Below, one piece after another: positions 47,470-58,700 of a DNA stretch of 64,000 nt. Each line of letters opens with the position of its first letter. Position 1 is the first letter of the stretch. The stretch comes from Ulota crispa (Eukaryota; Streptophyta; Bryopsida; Orthotrichales; Orthotrichaceae). A model generated the notes under the pieces. That model was given only the letters and a program-made list of their open reading frames with translations, was not told the origin of the DNA and did not search any database. The stretch spans positions 26,578,358 to 26,642,357 of the forward strand of contig OY987244.1 in the NCBI GenBank assembly GCA_963920765.1, read 5' to 3'. A program made the position numbers and the translations under genes.

Positions 47470-47877
47470 GGGGTAGTCACAATTGCATTTCCGCATTCTC
47501 AATATTCACAGAAAATCGTCGTGGCGCTTCCTTGTGTGAGAGCAGTTCCGTGAAAATTGAGAAATATTTTTATTAGCGCCCAGGCATGAAGAAATTGGCT
47601 GAGAAAATATTTTGCTTGAGTCTTCTTACCGAGGTCCGTCTGTTTACTTGCTTGTGAATTGCTTTTCACCCTCGCTTTTTCTGCTCCTCCAATTGGTGCC
47701 CATATTACCTTCCTCTAAGTAAAACATTCTCCATTCTTCATTCTTCATTCTCCATCACCCACAAAAGGGGTGTCACACCTCCTTCCATGGAGAACTACTC
47801 CCATTAGCTCCTACATTCTCTCAACAATTTCTCAATCTTCACGGAAAATTCCGTCTCAGACCAACTGTGACTACCCC
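47470..47877. mobile_element. MITE, 408 bp, GGGGTAGTCACA ends
   Basis: GGGGTAGTCACAATTG at the left is matched inverted by GGGGTAGTCACAGTTG at the right. A second inverted match lies inside ('tctcaat-ttcac-gaaaat'). TA flanks both ends (47468-47469 and 47878-47879), compatible with Tc1/mariner, though the ends are not Stowaway. Confidence 0.78.
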
Positions 47878-48289
47878 TAATGTTGTAGTAACTGGGAGGT
47901 GTTTCTAAATCATACACATTCTCTAAATTATTGTATTCATAAAACTGTCACATGCTATATGAAAATGTCACAAGCAACACTATAGCAAGTTCAAGAAAGT
48001 TAAGTCACGATTTATGTCAAATGCAAACTCAATGAAAGAACATGTCAATATCAAAGTATCTGTCGACATAAACAATGAAAAAAATTGCATGTAAACAATG
48101 AAAGTCATTATCTATATATAGTGAATTGACACTTATAACAAACAATTATTGCAAAAATAAGAAATACTAAAGCACAACACATAAATCTATCAACTCAAAA
48201 GCAATCCCAGCAATACAAAGAACAGAACCTAAGTTTCATCATGTTGGTCTCAGATTTTTGATAGCCTCTTTTTTTGACAGAGCAATAAG
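47878..48289. other. Unassigned spacer
   Basis: I see no gene or transposon end here. Confidence 0.3.
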
Positions 48290-48600
48290 GTGAGTAGCTC
48301 AAATTGTGTCCCCTCTCTTGGAAAGCGTCCCATAGGTAGCCCATGAATGGATATGAGGTGGTTCTTGAATGGACCCTCTTTAGTCATAGAAGAAAATGTG
48401 TATTCTATTGCAAGAGCCAATCAGGCAATCATACTCCTTGATTTCACTTTATCTCTTTACAAGTTGCAAGGGAACAGTTTATGGGAGACCTAGAACCACA
48501 AATAGGTGCTTACTATAAAAGAGCTTTAAAAACTCATCAACAATTCAAGAATGCTTCAAAAACATGAAAAAATTGTGTTGCATTTGATATCCACTTCTTT
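48290..48600. repeat. Dispersed repeat B, copy 1
   Basis: It matches, inverted, 56045-56330 and 56965-57235. For example, 'aaggtgagtagctcaa', 'ttacaagttgcaag' and 'accacaaataggtgctta' appear in the other copies as their complements. No coding capacity; family unknown. Confidence 0.7.
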
Positions 48601-48694
48601 GTCTGAAAATTAGACAAAATTCTTCTTGTCTCAAAGTGCCCATGAGAAGGCGGATCAACCCTTAAAGTGTTGTTTTTTGAGCTACCTACCTTAA

Positions 48695-49338
48695 CCCCTA
48701 AATGCCCAAGCCCTATTTGAGCTTCTTGGACTTTCCATGAAACTAAACAATCAGTCAACCTCTTCATGAATTCCATCAAGTTTTTTTCAATTGTAACCAT
48801 ACAAATTTAAGCTAAACATATTAGAGATTACATGGAAAAAGAAAACACAACAATATCACTCATAGTTTAAACGATTATAATGTTTGAACATGAGGGTGTT
48901 GAAATTGCAAAAGTGACTTAAATTCTTCCAATCCTCGTTTCACATGTCAAATCCAAAAAGTTGGTCACTATGGAAATATGAGGTTTAAGGTCATTACATG
49001 TCTAACTCAAATCAATTTAAGGTTTTGAAAATCTATTCCTGCATTTTTTTGAAATGGATTTCTAATGTGGATTTTTCTCCAAGCTCTAGTATATTTGAGG
49101 CTCATTTTCAAGATCTTCCAACACTAGAAAACTCAAGATTGCAGTGGACACCCTTGTACAAAATCTCAAGTAGAAAAACTATCAAATTTTATTTTCAAAA
49201 TCAGATTTTTAATGTTGAAAGTAGACTAAAAAACAAACTTATATTGAAAACAAGAACTGAAAATAATGATTTGATAAGATTTAATTCATCTTCAAAGTTT
49301 CCTTGCGACCCAAATCTGGTCGCTTGGGCATTTAGGGG
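48695..49338. mobile_element. piggyBac-like element, 644 bp, AAATGCCC subfamily
   Basis: TTAA flanks it (48691-48694 and 49339-49342). The ends are CCCCTAAATGCCCAAGC and, inverted, CCCCTAAATGCCCAAGCG. It is collinear with 21500-22130. Its right TTAA is also the left TTAA of the next element. Confidence 0.92.
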
Positions 49339-49342
49339 TTAA

Positions 49343-49552
49343 CCCTTGAAGGGCCTTTGGGCCTTGGAGATACAGTACCAATAACGGTCGCAACCAATAT
49401 TCAAATAGTTAAATCAATTGGGAATTAAGTGTTACAACCATTCATATTGAAGGATTATATGATGATGGGTGCATAAAAAAATTGGAAAACCTTGAGAGCA
49501 GCTCAAATACGTCTGTACATACAACCGCAAAGGGCTTTTGGATTGTTTAGGG
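49343..49552. mobile_element. piggyBac-like MITE, 210 bp, GAAGGGCC subfamily
   Basis: TTAA flanks it (49339-49342 and 49553-49556). The ends are CCCTTGAAGGGCCTTTG and, inverted, CCCTAAACAATCCAAAAGCC. It is collinear with 31746-31968 and 59094-59317. Confidence 0.9.
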
Positions 49553-49713
49553 TTAAACTAGCCGCTAAAATTTGAGAGTTGTTGATTATAAGTGTTGTGC
49601 TCCATAGTTGAGCTTGACCAGCGTTACAAAAATGCCATATTCGTATATGACATTTTCACTCATACAAATACTTAAAACTAGGTTCTCTCAAGTAAGTAAG
49701 GATTGACCCCAAA

Positions 49714-52700
49714 TTAAGGAATCGCCCTATGAAGCTGGGTTCGGCGAAGTTGGTCCTTGAGCTTGGCCAGCTCCGTTTGCAGCGTCTGCATCTCCAGTTC
49801 GATCTGCCTCGTTCGCTGCTCCAGCGTGCTCAAATCTGACCGTGCCTGTGAAACACATCGCCATGCATACCCAACCCAATTTCTTAGTACAACTGCAGTT
49901 TTTTTGAAAACCCAGCTTCTAGATGTCAGTTGCATATTTGAAAGAGGAGAGAACGGCGATTTTGTTGAACTGGCATCATGCCATTAATTTGGCGCTCAAG
50001 TTGCACGGCCAAAATCCAAAGTTTATACGGGTCCTAGTTTGTGGACTAAAATCAAGGAAAAATATTAAAAAAAATCTTTCAATTTTTTCAAAATATCAAA
50101 TATACCCCAATAGTATTTGAAATATCAAAACTATTCCTGACTTTGTGTAAGAATATCAATTATACCTCTAGTTATCTTTGAGAATATCATTAATATCCCT
50201 AGTTTTTGTGTCTCTTTACTGCAATTTTAAAATATATCAAATGACAACAAAAATTACTATGTAATCAATGCAATGGCTTTGACCACAATAGACTTACATG
50301 CAAACACCTTATATAGAGCTTGAAGAGCTTGTTTCTTGGCTTGTTTCCAAGATTTGGCTTGCATTCAACTTACATCTAGTTTTTGTACTTTCCATTATCA
50401 TCCAAATATTTACAAACATTTGCAAAAAGAGGCACAAGAGATTTAGGGATATATTTTTATAATTCAAATGATACAAGGGTATATTTGACGTTTCATAATA
50501 ATTGAGAGTCCCAAAGAACTAGGGGTGTAATTGATATTTCTACATAAAGCAAGTGGTATTTTTGATATTTCAAATAATATAGAGTTATATTTGATATTTT
50601 GAAAGAATTGAGGCGTATTTTTGATATTTTTCCTTGATTTTAATCTTAGTGAGGTAAGTGGTTGTTCACATTATGTCCTATGTCCCACATCTTATTGAAA
50701 TCTAAGAATTCAATTAGTGGGAAAGTTGGGACTTAGCACTTCACACTACATTCCAAGTCCCATGTCTCAATTTAATGCATTTTACTTACAAGGCAGCATT
50801 TTTAGGAAGTTTTGGTGCATAAGGAGATGGGACTTCACTCCAAGTTTGAGTCAACCATTTTTCCAAACCTAACTTTCAAGCCAAGTCCCACCAACATTTT
50901 TGTAAAACATATTCATAACTTTCTTTGATATTTCTTTTTGACCTTAATAACCCAAAAAATTGGGACTCACTTGTTGAGATGGGACTTACAAAGATAGGAC
51001 ATGGAACACAATGTGAACTACTCCTAAAACAATGAAATGTCTAACATCACACTAGAAGAAAAACATGTACTAAACGACTAGTTCACAACAATTGCAAATG
51101 TCCTAAAGGACTATAAATGAGTCATTGTATAGTTGTGTAGGATATTTACAGATGTTGTGAACGAGTCATTTGACCACTAAATGTCAAAGGGATTCTGGCA
51201 AAACATAGATGCATTATAAAATGATACTTTTGTAGCTTTGATGAAATTTGCTTTGAAAAAGAAAACAAGAATCATTATTTTTAGCAATTATCCATATGGT
51301 CAAACATTCAAAAAAGGTTTTGGACTCTTGTTTGATGAATTTAGGAGCATTTACCATTTAATATTCATCAAATTTACAAATTTTACTCATAGAACTTAAA
51401 ATTTGGTAAGATTGGTTAAAAACAAATATTTTATTCTAAAACTCAGAAATGTCATATTTTTGAAGGAGAAAACATCATTAGTTTTCCAAAATAGTAAATT
51501 TTATAGCAGTAGCAAATATTAAAATGTTTGTTTTTGGAAAATCCCCTTGGTGGAGTTTAACTTGGATTAACATGATTCAAATTGGATTGAAAAGTAGACT
51601 TACTTTCCTATGTGAAATATTTTTTATTTTTTCAAAAATGATGTTTTTTCATCTCGGGTAGCCTGCAAAAAGGCAGCGACTGGTCGATTGGCGTTTAGGG
51701 GTTTAGACATATTGCTGCACTTGGTCAAGTGCAACATCAAGTTTAGAAAATGTGTTTTAATCACAACAGAAGCCGAGGCTTCATATTTAAAACACAAGTT
51801 TAGCAAGGAGGCATTTGTGAACCTTTAGCAAAACTAGAAGGTTTACCTTGTCTATACGATTTTCAATTAATTGAACATCAAGTGCATGTGGAGCCGTTGG
51901 ATTCTGTTCTCAGAAGTTGTCAACGGCAGCAATGCTTTGTTGCTGCACCATTTGCTCTGCACCAACCTTCCTCTTTAGAAAGCATGGACTCTCACCCTCC
52001 GGATCGTCCCACTCCTCCCCTTCCTACAACAATTTGAAATATTCCATATTTAACTAACCATGGACAATATAAACTTCAAAATCACACAAAAACAACCCAC
52101 AAGTCTATAATTAGTATAATGTGAACTCAAACAAACATTGGCTAATAAAAAAATAAAAATAAAATAAATTTTAAAAAGCATAATATAGGGTGGAACCAAA
52201 ATTGGAAGTCATGTATATTTGTGACCTTATTCTTTCATGTATAATTGATTTGTGGACATAAATCTCATATTTTTTTGAGAGCTATTTGACCCTTGGAATC
52301 TGGGAGTTTTGTATTAAAAACTACAAGGAAACTCTCTTGTAGTTAGAGGGGGCCTAGTGAAACTCAAAGCTTAAATTGAAATGTTGAAGACAATATTTTA
52401 TAAACTCATGTGTATGTAAAATAAGTGAACTAGGAAAGGGGTATATTAAACGGAAATATCCCAAAATGAGGTGGCGGTTAATCCATGCGCAAAACCTTTA
52501 GTTTTAGAGAATGTGCACAACATCAAAATATCTTCCTATGGAAAAAGGTTTTGTACAGTCTAGATTAGTTTTGTTTTGTCTTAATAATTGAATCTTGGTT
52601 CAGTATAATATTGGGTACTTTAGGCTTAAAACCTATCACCCAAAGGTCTATGCTTTATTATATATGTCCTTCTTGAGGGTCTTAGAAGAGCTACGATCAA

Positions 52701-55700
52701 GGTCATTTGTCAATAAGGCAGTTTGCATTGCTCCAGAACGGTTTGGGGAAGTATTTAACTTACACAATGGAAATATTAACCCTTAAACGACTGACCCTGA
52801 ACCCATGGCCAACCCGAGGCTCAGACATAGGAGAGTGCACTATTCATGGGCAGTGAACAGCCTATGGCATATGTCCAAGAGAGATAATATTCTCCTCAAA
52901 AGAAGGAAAAGTCAATAGTGTATCCTGCCCTCACAAAAAGGGCAACAGGGACCTTGTAAGTCTTTTTACAAATTGGTGTTTTAAAAAATATAGAGGCATT
53001 GAAAGGAACTATTTTTGACATTCACTGTTGTGGTACATCTCTCTTACCACTTTCAAAAAAAAATTTGAAATTTTTTTTTTTTCCACCCTCAAGGTGTGTT
53101 TTCGGCATTGAAAGGACAATTTTCATCCTCTTGGACGGTTAGGGGTTAAACTTATACAGAGGTTTACTAGATGAAGTATGGTGCCACATTGGGATTGATG
53201 TCTGATATTAACTCAGAGAGGATATTATTTGAGACAGTTTCTATTGTATGCCTCAAATCCCAAGTCTCACTAAATTCTCACAATGTATGATTGAATGAAA
53301 GCTTGAACATCAAAGCTTCCACTTGAAAACAAAACTTGAAAAGAATTATAGTGAATGCTTTACAAAGCCAATAGGAAGTTCCAAGATTCATAGAAAACCA
53401 AATTGTCTCAAAGACTGTACTTTCACAAAATCAACAGTTTGCCCTCGAAGAAACTCGATTCTCTTTTGCAAAATCAATTCTGTTGAGAGGATATTGAAAA
53501 GTTTTTTTTTAAAATTCATACTGAGAGGTGCAAGAAACTGCTCTAAAAACTGCTCTTAGAGCACCCTGGCCTAAGATGTCTACTAGAAATGACAAGAAAA
53601 ACTAAGCAAAGGAGCTTTTAAAACTAATGCATTTTTTCATGATTCCTTTGGTGAGAAAAAGAGCACCACATATATCCATGCTTGAGAAAAAAAACACTTT
53701 TGCAAAGAAACTAGGAGAGGTTTGGAAAACCCCCTAATGCATTTTACCCTCCACAACTTTCCTTAATTTTAGTTTCGTTAAATTGGCAGTTGTCATGCGG
53801 CAAGAGTAGTGTCACGTATGTTTTAGTTTCAGTTCACAAACTAAGGTAGACACACCCATTCTTGATTGCTTCCCAATTTTGCACCTTATTTTTGAGGTGT
53901 TCAGTGTCCACTTTTTAATCCAAGTGGAGCACTGAACGTTGCTTGCACAAGCAAATTTTGCCACATATAAGTTGCTAAGTTACTTTGGGAGGGTTGGAAT
54001 TGGGACCGTCAAGTGCCATTATAGAAACACATCCAAGCAGTTTCTAGGTTAGTTTAGAGTTGCTAATAGCTAGGGACCCTATGAGCTGCAACTTTGCCCT
54101 TTAATATAAAATAGTCTACAATTGTTTTTTCCCACAAAAATTACGTTTCATGATAGCTTGTTGAAAGACTAACCCTATAGATTTTTTTCAAGAAATGTTC
54201 CAAAACCTTGAGGTACCCCACATCCTTAACCCTTAAACGTCGGCACGGACGAAAAACGTTCGTTGCCTTCGAAAAAAACTCTATATCCCAAAAAAAAACT
54301 GATTTTGATCTGATTTTTTTTCAAAAGTGATCATAAAAGCGTAGTGCATCATCAAAGGCAAAAATTTTCCTCTTGAGATACATTCATTTTATTTTGTAAC
54401 CCAAATTGTGATACATGGTGTTAACTCCCAAGCTGCCCTTCTTGCAATTTTCATGAAGGCACCATGCATTGTTGACTTTTCCAACTTTTTGAAACAATAC
54501 TAATAGTGCCCATGTGCAAAACATTGTAGAATGCTACAGGCAAGGCAAGCCATGGTGATCCATCCATCCTTTAAGGGTTAAACGATCGGGTATGGGACTG
54601 TCTACCTTAGGACCCAATACTTGAGGAGAGGAAAATTCCAGCTTCCTCTGCTAAAATTATGACAACTCTCATTTTCAATGAGTTTCTCAGGCATGCACCA
54701 GATATTTCTTATTAACATTGTAGAGTATTATAGTTTTTTTTTTTTTTTTTGAAAGATTTAGCTGGTACTTTATCCGATAGTTTCAAATTCAACCAATGCT
54801 TTTGCAATTTCAAGTGGTGTTTTGGCAATTTCAATCGGCGGACAATACATTGAATGTTGGTTCTCCCTAGACAATGTCGGACTAATATAAATTTTGGATT
54901 TAGATTGTGCGACCTGAATCAAGCCAAAGTAATGGAACATTGCCAATTTAATTAGATTGACATTTCTTCTATTCTACGAGATATGCTTTTTAGAGTAACC
55001 TGGACAACAACTCAAGGACTTCTTCTCTCAAGGTATTGGTTACGTGTTATGCTCTAAAACCGTCACTTCACGGGCTAGTCTGCTTTTCCGTGGACTTTTA
55101 ACTCCTAAAAGCCCAAGGAACCCACTTTGGGCTTTATGAGAATTCAGGCAGGCTTTATTGACTTCATAATTTGGAATTTTTTCATGAATTTTTTAGGATG
55201 GATGCTACTCATCATGATCTACATATGAAGTTTTATTTCATGTCATTTGGATAAGTATTGTAAAAATTAGAAGGTTTTTTCAATTTCAATGTCAAATTGG
55301 GCAGCAAAAAATATGTTCTAATTTTTTTTTAAATTTTTTTATAGAATTTTATAGATTGATACCTACTGAAAAAAATTGAATCACTCAATTCCAAATAATG
55401 AGGTAAGAGTTACAAGGAGTTTTCTTTTGCGGGCAATGAAGGTAGGAAGAAGGTAGAAAAAACATATAAAGTTATCTTTTACTCTCAATTTTGAAAAATT
55501 ACAAATGAAAATGAAAAATAAAGTTACTAATTGTCTATTAGAGCATTCTCACCGTTGGGATTAACAATTTCCAAATTCTTCCAAAACTTATTAGCATATT
55601 AGTTATATCTTTCATTCATCAATACCTTTCACTTTACAAATTTTGTAAAATTGAATCCTTTTTTATGTTTTTAGTTAAAATTTTTTATATATGCTTTCAA

Positions 55701-58700
55701 CCCTTTTTCCAACATATTGCAAAAATTGTACAAGAAATACAACATATGTGATTTTTTCTGAAAAGTTTGAAAATCAAAACTTCACCTTTTGGAAGGACTA
55801 GAAAAACCTATAGTTTAAAGTTTAGGCACATTGATCTTGCAATTGGTGGGGATATTCATTTTGAAGTTTTGGGATAATGTACTTGTGCAAGTCAACCAAA
55901 GGATCCTATGGTTGGATTTGTTAAAAAGCAAGTTTCAATGAGGATTTTGACCCTAGTTTGGGGACTAGTGTTTTGAAGCAGTTTTGGGCCTCTAAACACA
56001 AAAGAATTTGAGGGGTTAATTTTCAGACCAAGGAAAATAGATGCTAAATGTAACAAAAAAAATCTTTATTGTTTGAAGCGTCATTGAATTATTGATGAAT
56101 TTTAACTGATTTTTGATGGACACCTATTTGTGACTCTAGATCCTTCATAAACCTTTGCAACTTGTGAGGAAATGAGATGAAACCTAGGAGTATGATTGAC
56201 TCTTGCAATAATATACACCTTTTTTGTTTGTCCACTCCATGACTAAAGAGGGTCCATTTAAGGACCACTTCATATACATTCCTGAGCTAATTATATTAAC
56301 AGTTTAGATGAGAAGGTCACAATTCAAGCACACTTAGTGGGATATTATGTAAATATGGAATTATGCAACTATCTGTGGAGTGTTAACTATCATATTTTCA
56401 AGCTGGTATAATGTGCCATCGACCTTTCTTTCCCCATAATACTACAATACACTCTTGTCATATTAAACTTCTCATCATTTTGCTACGATAAATTCTGAAT
56501 TTTTTTCCCTCCCATGAAGAAGTTGATTTTAAATAAAACTCCATAAACAAGCGCATACTCCATATCTACCTAATATGGGGTTTCGGACTACCTTACCTTG
56601 ACTTGGACCTGGTGTGGTTTTTGTTCGGTGGATGCGAGGTTGTTTTGGAAAAGAGTTTGAAGAGCCACTTCGTTCGGGAGCAGCAAGAACTCGCTTTCTT
56701 CTCGGTAGCGCTTGTCTGCAGCGTGCATTTTCCGGATCACCATAGCCAACTCCCTCGCCTGCACGAAGCACACCAGTGCTTCACAAATGTGGCCAAATTT
56801 AGCAAAACTGCAAACAAATTTATGTTTCCGTTAAGGTGGTCTGCTGACTATGTTCTAAAACCGACACTTTAAGGGCTAGTCTGCCTTTTCAAGGGCTTTC
56901 TCAGACAAGATGTTTTTTTTTTTTTTTTTTTGTTTTTTTTTTTGCCTAATTTCAAACAAAGAGAAATGGATGCCAAGTGTGACATAATTTTTTTCATTTA
57001 ATTTGAAGCATTATTGAGTTGTTGATGAATTGTCAAAGTTTTTTGTAGCAGGTACCTATTTGTGACTCTAGGTTTCTCATAAATTGTTCTCCTACAACTT
57101 GTAAAGAGATGAGGTGAAATTGAGAAGTATGATTAATGCTTGCAATAGAATAACCCTCTTCTTCTATGACTTCAAGAAGTCCATTTCATATCCATTCTTG
57201 AGCTACCTATGGGACACTTTAGATGAGAGGGTTGTAATTCAAACACACGATCTTACTACAACTTAGAGCATCTTCAACATTGCCCTCCAAGGCTCTGACA
57301 CACTTCAAGCATGGATGATAAGTGCTATGGGCCTCTCAAAATACTCTCACGTTCATTTACATTTTAATGAGTTTTAGCCTATATTCCCCTTGATGAGTGT
57401 TTAAATGATTATTTATGGGGACATGTTTGAAGTGCAAAGGTGGAGAACAAGAGTTTTGAGGGTTTTTCATATACAAATGTAATCTCATGAAGTGTTAAGT
57501 CCAAAGTGCAACACTAGAGATGCTCTTATGTTTCCATTACTACGTACAACAATTAATGTTTTTGTTGCTACAAAAGATTTGAGTTTCATAGTATTTACAT
57601 TTGAACTTTGTAATTGGTTTTGCAATGTGTTTAGCCACTTCAATTAACAATGAAAACCACACTTGGGATCACTCATGAGTTACTCATTTCACTACTTATG
57701 AAGTATTCATGTAAATATAGACTTTTTGTATCCCTAAACATTTGAGATTTCCCAGGACTTTGCATATGTTTTTAATTTGGGCATATCTCTCAACGTTTCA
57801 CAAACCAAACCAATTTCTGCACTACTACTTAATGCTAGTGGCCTTTTAATAGTTCGTATTTAGTTAAATGTGACATATTACTCTTTTATATAAAAAAATG
57901 CACTACATGGAATTCTAGAACGGCTAAAAATCTATTATACGGCAAGCTTACACTCGTTTCAAGAGTTACACGGTATTCTGCAGTACATAGGTGAATACTA
58001 AGTACTTTTTTAGAGGTCTCAAATGATTTCTCAAACCTTTGTTGCTTACGAATACAAAAAGCATTATTTTTACTTTTTGGAAAAGAAACCATTTAAGACA
58101 AAAGAAAAGGGCTGATTTAATTTAATTTTTTTTTTTGTTTTGTTTTTTTTTGTTTTGTTTTGTTTTGTTTTTTGTTTGTTTGTTTGTTTTGAGATTGTAT
58201 TCATATGAAAAAAAACCCTTATGACTTGGGTATGCTTTTGAAAACTGTGGCATATTGACAAGAAAGCTCTCAACCCGCTTTAATTGTTTGCATCTTGTAC
58301 ACTTCAAAAAAAATTCCATGTTTATATATATGGACAAAAGTAAGTGGACAATTTCTACAAGTTAAATACTAGATACACGATACCGAAGAGTGCACTTAAT
58401 CCAGGCCTCTTTAATTTACGTTTTTTCATAAATTAATAAATTAGCCTAATTTATGCACATCATTGAAGATAATTTTTGTATTGTCATAAATTAACAAACT
58501 TATATTTGCATGCTTGATATCATATTAATTGCAATAAAGCATTAAATTGCTTGCACTGTCACACCCCCTCAAGTGAGAGGTTAGATAGCAATTTACAATG
58601 CTCATCTTTTGAAAGTTTAAGAATAAGGATGTTGGATTCAACTCTAGCCATGCTAAGGAATATGGTGGCCTCGCTGCCACAAAAGTTGCATAATGATTGT

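Noticed and set aside
49714-49935. Taking the 73-codon frame at 49714-49935 as a stand-alone gene
   Set aside because: Only 49714-49845 has coding character; a clean acceptor at 49846 and matching phase show that it is the last exon of a longer gene.
51687-51710. 'ggcgtttaggggttta' as the right end of another TTAA element
   Set aside because: It resembles an inverted end (CCCCTAAACGCC), but no partner left end was found and the flank is not TTAA.
56529-56771. 80-codon minus-strand frame starting MLRAGEGVGYG
   Set aside because: It is the wrong frame of exon 2 of the coiled-coil gene. The frame reading ARELAMVIRKMHAADK joins both neighbours in phase and has better coding character.
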